Assembly: GCA_964371715.1 (NCBI GenBank)
Contig: CAYJNO010000003.1
Coordinates: 29,529 to 93,528 of the forward strand
Direction: 5' to 3'
Length of the DNA: 64,000 nucleotides
From: CAYJNO01 sp964371715
Lineage (GTDB): Bacteria > Bacillota_I > Bacilli_A > Erysipelotrichales > Erysipelotrichaceae
This document shows positions 26,727 to 35,142 of this stretch, one piece after another (the stretch's first letter is position 1; every line of letters starts with the position of its first letter). A model generated the notes under the pieces. That model had not been told where the DNA came from. It did no database searches and saw only the letters and a list, made by a program, of their open reading frames with translations. The position numbers were made by a program, and so were the translations under genes.

Positions 26727-27503
26727 CTAATTGTTTGGTCTAATTCGAATTTTTTCTATTTTTATTGGTTTTTTACTACTATCATCGTACTCTACGAATA
26801 AGGCACTAAGCATTGCTTCGCCACTTGCTACTTCGTATTTTGTTTTTTCTTTATAAACCATATTACTTATTACTTCTTCAATATCACGTCCAAGTACACT
26901 TTCATAAACTCCACACATTCCAACATCACTTATGAAAGCTAAATTATTAATTATTCTTTCATCATTTGTTTGAACATGAGTATGTGTACCAAATACACCA
27001 GATATTTTATCTTGATAAAAATAGGCAAATGTAATTTTTTCAGCTGTTGTTTCAGCATGTAAATCAACAAAATAATAATCCGCCTTTACAGTCTCTAATA
27101 TATCATCCATTGCTTTAAACGGAGAAAAGCCTACACGATCCATATAGACTTCCCCCATAATATTACATATACATATTTGTTTATCTAAGATATTGAATAC
27201 TTTATAATTTTGACCAATATTAAATGGCATTAAGTTAATTGGTCTGATAAGATTTTCTAATTCATCAATATAATTGATTACTATCTCTTTTGAAAATGCA
27301 TGGTTTCCTAATGTTATACAATCAATACCTGCATTAGTTAATTGATTATATATCTTTTTAGTTATACCCTTACCATGTGCACTATTTTCAGCATTTGCAA
27401 TTGTAAAGTCTGGTTGGTATTTTTCTTTTAATAAAGGTAGTTTTTCAACTACTATTTCTCTACCACTAGATCCTACAATATCTCCTATAAACAATATTCG
27501 CAT
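26727..27503 (-). CDS. ymdB: YmdB-family metallophosphoesterase (2',3'-cyclic phosphodiesterase)
   Basis: 258 aa calcineurin-like phosphoesterase. Metal ligands are visible in FIGDIVGSSGRE, ANAENSAHGKG, TLGNHAFSK and VDLHAETTAEK, and in GTHTHVQTND near residue 170. The family hydrolyses 2',3'-cAMP in B. subtilis, where ymdB also follows rny and affects biofilm and flagellar gene expression. Its ATG overlaps the RNase Y stop (TAATG), so it is translationally coupled to rny. Confidence 0.9.
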   Translation of the reverse strand: MRILFIGDIVGSSGREIVVEKLPLLKEKYQPDFTIANAENSAHGKGITKKIYNQLTNAGIDCITLGNHAFSKEIVINYIDELENLIRPINLMPFNIGQNYKVFNILDKQICICNIMGEVYMDRVGFSPFKAMDDILETVKADYYFVDLHAETTAEKITFAYFYQDKISGVFGTHTHVQTNDERIINNLAFISDVGMCGVYESVLGRDIEEVISNMVYKEKTKYEVASGEAMLSALFVEYDDSSKKPIKIEKIRIRPNN

Positions 27504-29062
27504 TATTTTGCTAACTCGTTTACTCTAGTTTCTCTGATCACTGTTACTTTAATGTGTCCTGGGTATTGCATTGTTGCTTCAATTTGATCTTTGATGTTTC
27601 TAGCTATTAAATGACATTTTTCATCATTTACTACTTCAGGTTTTACTAATACTCTAATTTCTCTACCAGCTTGGATTGCATAAGTTTTCTCAACTCCATT
27701 AAAGCTGTTTCCAATACTTTCAAGTTGTTCTAGACGATTAATATAATTTTCAATTCCTTCATATCTAGCTCCCGGTCTTCCAGCACTCAAAGTGTCTGCT
27801 GCTGCAACTAAATTTGAAATTAAATGTTTTGGTTCTACTTCACCATGGTGAGATAAAATACCATCAATAACAATCTCATTTTCACCATATTTTTTAGCAA
27901 TTTTTGCACCAAGTTCTACATGAGTTCCATCCATTTCAAAATCGATGGCTTTACCAATGTCGTGCAATAATCCTGCTCTTTTAGCTATAACTTGATTTAA
28001 GCCTAATTCTGCAGCCATTATTCCTGCAAAACTTGCTACTTCAATGCTGTGTTGTAGACAATTTTGTCCATAGCTATAACGATATTTCAATCTACCGATT
28101 AATCTAACTAATTCTTTATCAATTTTTCCAATTCCTAATTTAAAGCATGCTTCTTCACCAGCTTTAACAATTTGTTCTCCAATTTGTTTTTTTACTTTGT
28201 TAACAACATCTTCAATTCTTCCTGGTTGAATTCTACCATCTTTTAATAATGTTTCAAGTGATAATCTTGCAACCTCTCTTCTAATTGGATCAAAACATGA
28301 TACTGTAATAATATCTGGTGTGTCATCGATAATTAAATCTACACCAGTAGCTTGTTCAATAGCTTTAATGTTACGTCCTTCTCTACCAATTACACGACCC
28401 TTCATTTCTTCATTAGGCAATGTAACTACTGATACACAACGCTCAATAACTTCTTCATTTGAATATCTTTGAATAGCTAAAGCAATAATGTTTTGTGATT
28501 TAGCAACACAAATCTCTTCTGCTTTTTCTTCTTGTTCACGAATATATAAAGAAATATCTTTTTCCATTCTTTTTTCAACAAGTGCCATTATCTCTTTTTT
28601 TGCTTCATCTTGTGTTAATAATGCAATTTTCTCTAAGATTGCTAGTTGCCCATCAATCTTTTCTTGTAATTCTGCTTCCATATTATCAAGTATAGTTTGT
28701 TTATCTGAAATTTTTGTTAATTTATCTTCGAGATTTTTTTCTTTTTTTGTAATTGTTTCATCTCTAAAATTTAGAGAATCTTCTCTACGTAGCAATTTAT
28801 TTTCATTTTCTGATAACTCTTTTTTACGATCTTTAAATTCTTTTTCTGCTTGTAGTTTTAGTTCATAAACTTGTGTTTTACCATCTAAAATTGCTTGTTT
28901 TATTGTGTTTTTTGCTTTAATATCTGCTTCTTCCACTAATAATCTTACTTTTTCTTTTTCTCGATTTAAACCTGCTTTATTCATTAATATGATAGCTAAT
29001 GCTCCTATTACTAAACCAGCAATACCTGTTAATAACGGAAGAAATACTATAGATCCATCCAT
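27503..29062 (-). CDS. rny: Ribonuclease Y
   Basis: About 519 aa. It has an N-terminal membrane anchor (FLPLLTGIAGLVIGALAIIL), a long charged coiled coil (about residues 30-195), a KH domain (GRVIGREGRNIKAIE) and an HD domain (LLHDIGKAID) with a C-terminal extension. It is the membrane-bound endonuclease that initiates mRNA decay in many Firmicutes. The ATG at 29062 is preferred because AAGGAGGG lies 4-5 nt before it; an ATG at 29083 would put that site inside the coding region. It is expressed from the promoter at 29150-29178 together with ymdB. Confidence 0.93.
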   Translation of the reverse strand: MDGSIVFLPLLTGIAGLVIGALAIILMNKAGLNREKEKVRLLVEEADIKAKNTIKQAILDGKTQVYELKLQAEKEFKDRKKELSENENKLLRREDSLNFRDETITKKEKNLEDKLTKISDKQTILDNMEAELQEKIDGQLAILEKIALLTQDEAKKEIMALVEKRMEKDISLYIREQEEKAEEICVAKSQNIIALAIQRYSNEEVIERCVSVVTLPNEEMKGRVIGREGRNIKAIEQATGVDLIIDDTPDIITVSCFDPIRREVARLSLETLLKDGRIQPGRIEDVVNKVKKQIGEQIVKAGEEACFKLGIGKIDKELVRLIGRLKYRYSYGQNCLQHSIEVASFAGIMAAELGLNQVIAKRAGLLHDIGKAIDFEMDGTHVELGAKIAKKYGENEIVIDGILSHHGEVEPKHLISNLVAAADTLSAGRPGARYEGIENYINRLEQLESIGNSFNGVEKTYAIQAGREIRVLVKPEVVNDEKCHLIARNIKDQIEATMQYPGHIKVTVIRETRVNELAK

Positions 29063-29149
29063 AATACCCTCCTTTTTTTCCATTAATAGAGTTTTAAACT
29101 CTTCTATATCATATAATATTTTGACTTTAAATACAATAAGATATCCTGT

Positions 29150-29178
29150 ATTATCAAGCTTTTATATTAAGAAGACAA
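29150..29178 (-). promoter_or_regulatory. Promoter of rny-ymdB
   Basis: On the minus strand the -35 is TTGTCT (29173-29178) and the -10 is GATAAT (29150-29155), with a 17-nt spacer. It lies about 90 nt upstream of the chosen rny start. Confidence 0.55.
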
Positions 29179-29220
29179 TTTAACTTTAATTAAATTAAAT
29201 ATTATTAGTTTACATAAATA

Positions 29221-29255
29221 AAAACACAGATAATTTTAGAAATTTTCTGTGTTTT
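29221..29255 (-). terminator. Terminator of the DUF969-DUF979-pcp operon
   Basis: A 10-bp outer stem (29221-29230 with 29246-29255) has a partly paired interior and is followed by TTTATTTATG on the minus strand. It lies 12 nt past the pcp stop. Confidence 0.75.
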
Positions 29256-29266
29256 TATTTTAATTA

Positions 29267-29908
29267 TTAATGAGTTGAACCACCTTCAATTTTTATATCT
29301 TTATCATTTTGAATAATTGCTTCAATAGCGTGTATTAAACCTCTAGTAATCATATCTAAATTCATTGATGGCATATTTCTTTTATCAATAACTTGCTCTG
29401 GTAAAAATGGAATATGAATAAAGCCACTTTTTTTATTTGGATATTTTGTTTCAATCAAGTGTCTTACACCATAAGTTACATGATTACAAACAAATGTACC
29501 TGCTGTATTTGAAATAGATGCCGGTACCTTATTGGCCAACATATGAGCAACCATTGCTTTAATTGGAATATTTACAAAATACGCTGCAGGACCATCTTTA
29601 TATACAGGTTCATCTATAATTTGATTACCTTCATTATCAGGTATTCGACAATCATCAATATTGATACCAATTCTTTCAACCGATAAATCTACTCTACCAC
29701 CAGCTTGACCAATTGATAAAATTACATCAGGATTATGTAATGCGATTGCTTCATCAATTACCTTTAATGATTTATGACATACTGTTGGTATTTCAAGTTT
29801 TATAATTTCTGCATCCATTATTTGTTCTGGTAAGCATTTTACCGATTCAATTGCTGGATTAATTTTTTCTCCACCAAAGGGATCAAATCCTGTTACTAAT
29901 ATTTTCAT
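29267..29908 (-). CDS. pcp: Pyrrolidone-carboxylate peptidase (pyroglutamyl-peptidase I)
   Basis: 213 aa, usual C15 family length. It has the active-site Glu region [14 protein letters not shown], the nucleophile in [15 protein letters not shown] (about residue 143) and the catalytic His in [11 protein letters not shown]. It removes N-terminal pyroglutamate from peptides, releasing 5-oxoproline in the cytoplasm. It lies 8 nt after two membrane-protein genes (DUF979, DUF969), an arrangement seen in other Firmicutes, which suggests linked transport of pyroglutamate or its peptides. Confidence 0.93.
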   Translation of the reverse strand: MKILVTGFDPFGGEKINPAIESVKCLPEQIMDAEIIKLEIPTVCHKSLKVIDEAIALHNPDVILSIGQAGGRVDLSVERIGINIDDCRIPDNEGNQIIDEPVYKDGPAAYFVNIPIKAMVAHMLANKVPASISNTAGTFVCNHVTYGVRHLIETKYPNKKSGFIHIPFLPEQVIDKRNMPSMNLDMITRGLIHAIEAIIQNDKDIKIEGGSTH

Positions 29909-29916
29909 TTTTCCTC

Positions 29917-30873
29917 CTAGAATGCTAAAGTAAGCATTAATATAATATGAATTGTTAAGATAATAATTGCCATAGGTAATTGTGTTTTAATAACTGTCCA
30001 TTTATCTCGAGTTTCTAATACTGCAGCTGGTACGATGTTAAAGTTGGCGGCCATTGGTGTTAATAGAGTTCCACAAAATCCTGCAGTCATCCCTAAAGCT
30101 CCAACAATTGACGGATCTCCACCTTGCATGATTACAAAAGGAACACCAATACCTGCTGTAATAACTGAAAATGCTGCAAATCCATTACCCATAATCATTG
30201 TGAAGATTGCCATACCAAGACAATAAACAATTACTCCAATTACAATATTTCCATCAGGTACAATATTAGAAATAATCGATGATATAACATCGCCAACACC
30301 AGCAGCTGAAAATAGTGTCCCCAGTGCACCTAATAATTGAGGTAACAAACTTGTAGCCCCAACTGTCATTAATAATTTACTAGAATCTTCTCTTGTTTCT
30401 TTAGCTTTTGGTCTACATAAAATACATGCAACAATTAAGGCAATAATACATGCACCACCAACCATTACAGCACCATCAAGTCCTCTTAGTGTTTCTATAC
30501 CATCAACTATTATTGTATATTTAACTAATGAGAAAACAAATGCTAATGCTCCAATTAAAATTGCAGGAATAAAGATTGCACTTTTAATTTCACTATTATT
30601 AGCTAATCTTTCTTGTTGTGTAGTTTCATTAAATTTACCAATTTTTACTTGCTTTGTAATAGTTAATGCACCCATAACTAATAAAAGTCCACCAGTTATT
30701 TCAGATGGAATAAGTTTTCCAAATATATATATAACTCCTAATATTGCCCAAAATATAAATGTTCCATATTTTGCTTCTTCATTCTTTAGTGCTCTAAATG
30801 CACAGTCTAAACTTACAAGCCCACATAATGTATAAATCAACTCTGGGGCAATATATGTTAAAAAGTCTCCCAT
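29917..30873 (-). CDS. DUF979 family membrane protein (putative transporter subunit)
   Basis: 318 aa, about nine hydrophobic segments. Conserved-looking small-residue stretches include [20 protein letters not shown] and [20 protein letters not shown], similar to permease re-entrant loops. It is co-transcribed with the DUF969 gene (one-base TAATG overlap) and pcp. The consistent pairing suggests a two-component transporter, perhaps for 5-oxoproline or a related amino acid. No activity is demonstrated by sequence. Confidence 0.8.
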   Translation of the reverse strand: MGDFLTYIAPELIYTLCGLVSLDCAFRALKNEEAKYGTFIFWAILGVIYIFGKLIPSEITGGLLLVMGALTITKQVKIGKFNETTQQERLANNSEIKSAIFIPAILIGALAFVFSLVKYTIIVDGIETLRGLDGAVMVGGACIIALIVACILCRPKAKETREDSSKLLMTVGATSLLPQLLGALGTLFSAAGVGDVISSIISNIVPDGNIVIGVIVYCLGMAIFTMIMGNGFAAFSVITAGIGVPFVIMQGGDPSIVGALGMTAGFCGTLLTPMAANFNIVPAAVLETRDKWTVIKTQLPMAIIILTIHIILMLTLAF

Positions 30874-31544
30874 TATTTTTTACCCCCTTTAATTTTCATA
30901 TCAAGCATAAATACTTGAACACAACTTAATATCACTACAATAACTGCTACTGGAATTGCAGCTGTAGAAATCGATTGTAATGTTACTTCATATCCAAGTG
31001 CTGCAAGAGTACCTTGAATCAATACTACACCACTTGCTGCAGGAAAACAGTTTTGGGCAAAAAAGTTACCAAAGTTTTCAATTGCAGCACTATTACCACG
31101 AATCGCTTCATCTTCTTTATCTGTTAATTCATCACCTTTACTAGCTTTAGCTGATCCTTGTGCCATCGGTAATATTAATGGTCTAATAAATTGTACATGA
31201 CCACCAATTCGTACATTAAATGCAGCAGCTAATGAACGAATTACCATATATAAAGATAACACTTTACCTGCAGATGCATTTTTTATATTACCAATTAAAA
31301 CTGCAGCTCTTTCTTTTAAACCATATCTTTCAATAATTGCAATTACAGGAAACATAATTAAGAATATAGACATTAATCTATTCCTTACAAAAGACTCACC
31401 TAAAATACTTAAAATTTCTAAAAAATCAATTCCAGCAACTAGCCCTGTCACTATTCCTGAAATTAAAACTACCGCTAAAACATCAATCTTCATAATGAAA
31501 CCAACGATGATGATTAGCACACCTATTAGTGTAATATACTCCAT
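30873..31544 (-). CDS. DUF969 family membrane protein (putative transporter subunit)
   Basis: About 223 aa with five to six hydrophobic segments and a conserved-looking VRIGGHVQFIRPLILPMAQG motif. The ATG at 31544 is chosen because AAAGGAGGGAG lies just upstream; a longer frame from 31568 would bury that site. It is the first gene of the DUF969-DUF979-pcp operon and is presumably the partner subunit of the DUF979 protein. Confidence 0.8.
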   Translation of the reverse strand: MEYITLIGVLIIIVGFIMKIDVLAVVLISGIVTGLVAGIDFLEILSILGESFVRNRLMSIFLIMFPVIAIIERYGLKERAAVLIGNIKNASAGKVLSLYMVIRSLAAAFNVRIGGHVQFIRPLILPMAQGSAKASKGDELTDKEDEAIRGNSAAIENFGNFFAQNCFPAASGVVLIQGTLAALGYEVTLQSISTAAIPVAVIVVILSCVQVFMLDMKIKGGKK

Positions 31545-31626
31545 AAATCTCCCTCCTTTGATGACCATTTAATTATCATCTATCTATTACGATTATACAC
31601 ATATTTAATTTTATGAGCAAATAAAA

Positions 31627-31657
31627 AATGGTTAGCATATTAAAACTAGCCATTTAT
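31627..31657 (-). terminator. Weak terminator after the antitoxin-like gene
   Basis: AAATGG pairs with CCATTT, with further pairing after one mismatch, followed by TTTTTTAT on the minus strand. Confidence 0.5.
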
Positions 31658-31659
31658 AA

Positions 31660-31929
31660 TTATTTTTTTAATAACGTTTTTCTTAATTTTTTTACTTCAT
31701 CTTGATTAAGATTTAAATGAAGTGAATCATACTTTTCTGACATTGAAATATCTTCGTCAATAGTATACTCATAACATTTAGCATCACGTTTTAATTTCTC
31801 ATATTCTTCCACACCCATTATAACGTATTTATCTTCTAAATCATCAGTAACAGTAATATGAGTCAAAATTGTAACATCCTTCAACTCTTTTTTAATTCCC
31901 TCAAGACTTCTTAGCTCTATCTTCTTCAT
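31660..31929 (-). CDS. Antitoxin-like protein (Phd/RelB type), no toxin partner
   Basis: 89 aa, charged. The N-terminal half resembles the Phd/YefM fold, ending in KYVIMGVEEYEKLKRD; the C-terminal half is acidic and helical, as in antitoxin toxin-binding tails. An AGGAGAA sequence precedes the ATG. No toxin-sized gene is found on either side: 114 nt separate it from the DUF969 start, and the next 240 nt upstream are noncoding. It may be a remnant, an orphan antitoxin or a small regulator. Family assignment is tentative. Confidence 0.5.
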   Translation of the reverse strand: MKKIELRSLEGIKKELKDVTILTHITVTDDLEDKYVIMGVEEYEKLKRDAKCYEYTIDEDISMSEKYDSLHLNLNQDEVKKLRKTLLKK

Positions 31930-31976
31930 AATCTTCTCCTATTTAACTAAAAATCAACTTAGTTAAATTCACTAAT

Positions 31977-32003
31977 AAGTAAGGTTTACTTGTACATATC
32001 ATA
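31977..32003 (-). promoter_or_regulatory. Candidate promoter and short inverted repeat of the antitoxin-like gene
   Basis: A -10 TATGAT (31998-32003, minus strand) is followed downstream by a 6-3-6 inverted repeat AAGTAAGGTTTACTT (31977-31991). That position would suit autorepression. The -35 (TAGAAA) is poor. Confidence 0.35.
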
Positions 32004-32171
32004 GCATAGATGCGGATTTTTTTCTAGCTAATACTACAAAATTAAAAAAATTTCAAGTATTTCTATTCATAAATTTTACAATTTTATTTCATTTTATAAA
32101 TTAATTATTAATTTATATTATTTTCTAAAAAATTTATATGTGAAGTTACACCCAAGTATAACTATACTCTA

Positions 32172-33323
32172 TTAATTTTTATATAATAAATTATAAAGTG
32201 TGAAATCTAAATTGTATTCATTTATTATATCTTCGACTTCTTTTTTAGCACTATTAATTTCACTATCTTTTATTTTTTCATTCTTGATTGCGCGTATTAG
32301 AATATTTTTTGGTGAATGTGATAGATCAATAAATTCAAGTATTTGAACTTTATAGCCTTGTGCTTTAATTAAATTAGCACGCATTTCATCTGTTAAGATA
32401 GAACTAAATCTTTCTTTTAGCAACCCATATTTTGTTAATAGAGGTAATCTATCACTCTTAATCTGCCCATTAATTTCATGTTGACAACAAGGTACTGAAA
32501 ATATCATTTTAGAATTCCATTTAATAGCATTATAAATAGCATGATCACTTGCTGTATCACATGCATGAAGACTAATTACCATATCAACATCAAATGTAGC
32601 ATTATATCCATCAATATTACCAACTTCAAATTTTAAATTTTTATAACCATATTTATCTGCAATTTTGTTACAGTTATTAATAACATCTTCTTTTAAATCA
32701 AGCCCAATCATATGTACATCTATTTTTTTTATATGCACTAAGTAATAATATAAAACAAACGTAAGATAGCTTTTACCACAGCCAAAATCAATTATATTAA
32801 GTGATTTATAGTTATCTTTTATTGAATCTTCAATCATTTCTAAGTAACGATTAATTTGCTTAAATTTATCATACATTGCTTTATTTATTTTTCCATCTTG
32901 ATTAATAATATTTAAATCATATAACGGCTCGATAAATAAACCTTCTTTTAATAAGTAACTTTTTTCTTTGTTTTGTTTTTTAACTACTATTTTTTCTAAG
33001 TCATTTTTTTTACGATTGATCAAAATTTTATTTTTCTTAGATATTTTAATACTATAATCATAGCCATTAGAAAATATATCAGCTTGTTTAAAATCATTAG
33101 TTAGCAAATTTATAATATTATCTTTAGCTTCATCTTGATTTAAGTTACTATGAAAAGCTTGTGTTATCGTAAATTTTTCAAATTGAAAAACAATATTTTC
33201 TTTAACTAAAATTGGTTTAATAATTATTTTTTTATATTTATTATCTTTATTTCTTGGATTTGATATTACGATTTTTATAAGATTATCACTTATAACTTCT
33301 TCTAACACTTTATTTAATTCCAT
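32172..33323 (-). CDS. Class I SAM-dependent methyltransferase
   Basis: 383 aa. The N-terminal ~120 residues are lysine-rich without a recognised motif. The methyltransferase domain has motif I IIDFGCGKSYLTFVLYYY (about residue 178), an acidic motif II (MIGLDLKED), and motif IV/V MVISLHACDTASDHA followed by VPCCQHEING. The HACDTAxD and PCCQHE segments resemble the Methyltransf_32/GSTCD group, whose members are thought to modify RNA or protein. It is separated from recA by a strong terminator. The target is unknown. Confidence 0.75.
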   Translation of the reverse strand: MELNKVLEEVISDNLIKIVISNPRNKDNKYKKIIIKPILVKENIVFQFEKFTITQAFHSNLNQDEAKDNIINLLTNDFKQADIFSNGYDYSIKISKKNKILINRKKNDLEKIVVKKQNKEKSYLLKEGLFIEPLYDLNIINQDGKINKAMYDKFKQINRYLEMIEDSIKDNYKSLNIIDFGCGKSYLTFVLYYYLVHIKKIDVHMIGLDLKEDVINNCNKIADKYGYKNLKFEVGNIDGYNATFDVDMVISLHACDTASDHAIYNAIKWNSKMIFSVPCCQHEINGQIKSDRLPLLTKYGLLKERFSSILTDEMRANLIKAQGYKVQILEFIDLSHSPKNILIRAIKNEKIKDSEINSAKKEVEDIINEYNLDFTLYNLLYKN

Positions 33324-33335
33324 ACATTCTCCTCT

Positions 33336-33369
33336 TTAAAAAATAACTAACCTTAAAAAGGTTAGTTAT
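33336..33369 (-). terminator. Terminator of pgsA-recA
   Basis: A 12-bp perfect stem (33343-33354 with 33358-33369) has a 3-nt loop and a T-run on the minus strand. It lies 2 nt past the recA stop. Confidence 0.88.
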
Positions 33370-33371
33370 AG

Positions 33372-34376
33372 TTATGCTTCTATTTCTTCTTTATTAAATA
33401 AACGATTTTTAATTTTTAAAGTTATTTCTTCATCAACTTCAGGGTTAGCTAAAATAAATGAACGCACTGCTTCTCTACCTTGACCAATTTTTTCACCATT
33501 ATATGAAAACCATGCTCCACTTTTTTGGATAATATCATATTCAACTCCAAGTGTTATCAGCTCAGAAATATGTGAGATACCTTCTCCGTACATAATTTCT
33601 AATGCGGCAACTTTAAATGGTGGTGCAACCTTATTTTTTACTATTTTAACATTAACTTTATTACCAATAATATCAGTACCATTTTTTAAAGCTTCGCCTT
33701 TACGAACATCTATTCTAATAGAACTATAGAATTTCAAAGCTCTACCTCCTGGTGTTACTTCAGGATTACCAAACATAATACCTACTTTTTCTCTAAGTTG
33801 GTTGATAAAAATGGCTGTGCAATTACTCTTATTCATAACACCCGCTAATTTTCTCATGGCTTTTGACATTAAACGAGCTTGTAATCCAATATTTGAATCT
33901 GACATTTCACCATCTAATTCTGCTTGAGGTACTAATGCGGCAACCGAGTCAATTACAATTAAGTCAATTGCTCCACTTCTAATCAATACTTCACAAATTT
34001 CTAAAGCTTGCTCTCCAGAATCTGGTTGTGATAATAATAAATCTTCAATATTTACCCCTAATGCTTTAGCATACATTGGGTCAATAGCATTCTCAGCATC
34101 AATAAAAGCAGCTTTTCCACCTTCTTTTTGACATGAAGCAATTGCATGTAAGGCAATTGTTGTTTTACCACTTGATTCTGGTCCATAAACCTCAATAATT
34201 CTACCTTTTGGATATCCACCAATTCCTAAAGCATAGTCAATTGATAAAGATCCTGACCCTATAGTATCAACATCTACATTAGCACGATCTCCAAGTTTCA
34301 TTATAGAACCTTTACCATATTGTTTTTCAATTTGTTTAATTACATCATCAAGCATTTTTTCTTTGTTTTCACTCAT
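33372..34376 (-). CDS. recA: RecA recombinase
   Basis: 334 aa, slightly short because the acidic C-terminal tail is reduced. It has Walker [10 protein letters not shown] (residues 65-73), Walker [11 protein letters not shown], the L1/L2 loops and the signature [14 protein letters not shown]. It catalyses homologous strand exchange and induces SOS cleavage of LexA. It lies 9 nt after pgsA, reproducing the pgsA-(cinA)-recA order of Firmicutes, but without cinA. No LexA-type box is evident just before it. Confidence 0.96.
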   Translation of the reverse strand: MSENKEKMLDDVIKQIEKQYGKGSIMKLGDRANVDVDTIGSGSLSIDYALGIGGYPKGRIIEVYGPESSGKTTIALHAIASCQKEGGKAAFIDAENAIDPMYAKALGVNIEDLLLSQPDSGEQALEICEVLIRSGAIDLIVIDSVAALVPQAELDGEMSDSNIGLQARLMSKAMRKLAGVMNKSNCTAIFINQLREKVGIMFGNPEVTPGGRALKFYSSIRIDVRKGEALKNGTDIIGNKVNVKIVKNKVAPPFKVAALEIMYGEGISHISELITLGVEYDIIQKSGAWFSYNGEKIGQGREAVRSFILANPEVDEEITLKIKNRLFNKEEIEA

Positions 34377-34385
34377 AAATGTCTC

Positions 34386-34979
34386 CTATTTACTTTCAAA
34401 AATATAATCTTTTAGCTGTATAAAGTAAGATATACCACTAGCTAATGAAACAAATGTTGCAAACCACATTATAAAATCTGTAATTGGTAACGAATACAAT
34501 TCAAATGGTAAATTACCTAATAAAGCAAAGATAATTAAAACCATTTGACTAACTGTTTTTAGTTTTCCAAGATAACCTGCTGAAACTACTACACCGCTAC
34601 TTGCAGCAATCATTCTCATTCCATCTACTAATGTATCTCTTAAAATCATTAAAATAACTACTAAAACATGGATATATCCACTATCAGCTAATAATATTAG
34701 CATTGTATTTACTAATAATTTATCAGCAATTGGATCAGCAAATTTTCCAAATGTTGTCATAATATTATCTCTTCTTGCAATATAACCATCAACAAAGTCA
34801 GTGATACTTGCGATAATGAAAATAAAGACAACAACTATGTTTTTTATTGGCAATGATATATGGCCAATATCTATATATCCCATATTAATTGATAGCTCAG
34901 CATATGGAAATAACCATAAAGCAATTAATATAGGAACCAGTATTATTCTAAACACGGTAAGTTTATTAGGTAAATTCAT
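34386..34979 (-). CDS. pgsA: CDP-diacylglycerol-glycerol-3-phosphate 3-phosphatidyltransferase
   Basis: 197 aa membrane enzyme. The CDP-alcohol phosphotransferase motif (DGxxAR, 8 residues, GxxxDxxxD) is present in full as DGYIARRDNIMTTFGKFADP continuing into IADKLL. Several hydrophobic helices follow. It makes phosphatidylglycerophosphate, the precursor of phosphatidylglycerol and cardiolipin. It is the first gene of the pgsA-recA transcript, with a promoter at 35023-35051. Confidence 0.93.
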   Translation of the reverse strand: MNLPNKLTVFRIILVPILIALWLFPYAELSINMGYIDIGHISLPIKNIVVVFIFIIASITDFVDGYIARRDNIMTTFGKFADPIADKLLVNTMLILLADSGYIHVLVVILMILRDTLVDGMRMIAASSGVVVSAGYLGKLKTVSQMVLIIFALLGNLPFELYSLPITDFIMWFATFVSLASGISYFIQLKDYIFESK

Positions 34980-35022
34980 TTATTTTCTCCTTAAAATATC
35001 TTAAATTTTATCATACTTATAT

Positions 35023-35051
35023 ATTATACAATAAACAAAGAGTAAAGTTAA
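35023..35051 (-). promoter_or_regulatory. Promoter of pgsA-recA
   Basis: The minus-strand -35 is TTAACT (35046-35051), the -10 a perfect TATAAT (35023-35028), and the spacer 17 nt. Confidence 0.65.
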
Positions 35052-35111
35052 TAAGGAGATATTAATATCTTCTATTTAATTATTACTAATATAGCTATAT
35101 ATTCCTAATAA

Positions 35112-35142
35112 AAAAAATCATATGAATAAAATATGATTTTTT
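35112..35142 (-). terminator. Terminator of the c-di-GMP enzyme operon
   Basis: A 12-bp perfect stem (35112-35123 with 35131-35142) has a 7-nt loop and an A/T-rich tail. It overlaps the stop codon of the EAL gene. Confidence 0.8.

Noticed and set aside
28488..28868. Long plus-strand reading frame antisense to rny
   Set aside because: It mirrors the low-complexity coiled-coil codons of RNase Y, has Ser/Phe-rich nonsense composition and no ribosome binding site.
32144..32163. Hairpin past the methyltransferase gene as a terminator
   Set aside because: The 8-bp stem has a wobble pair and the T-rich stretch is not adjacent, so support is too weak to list it.
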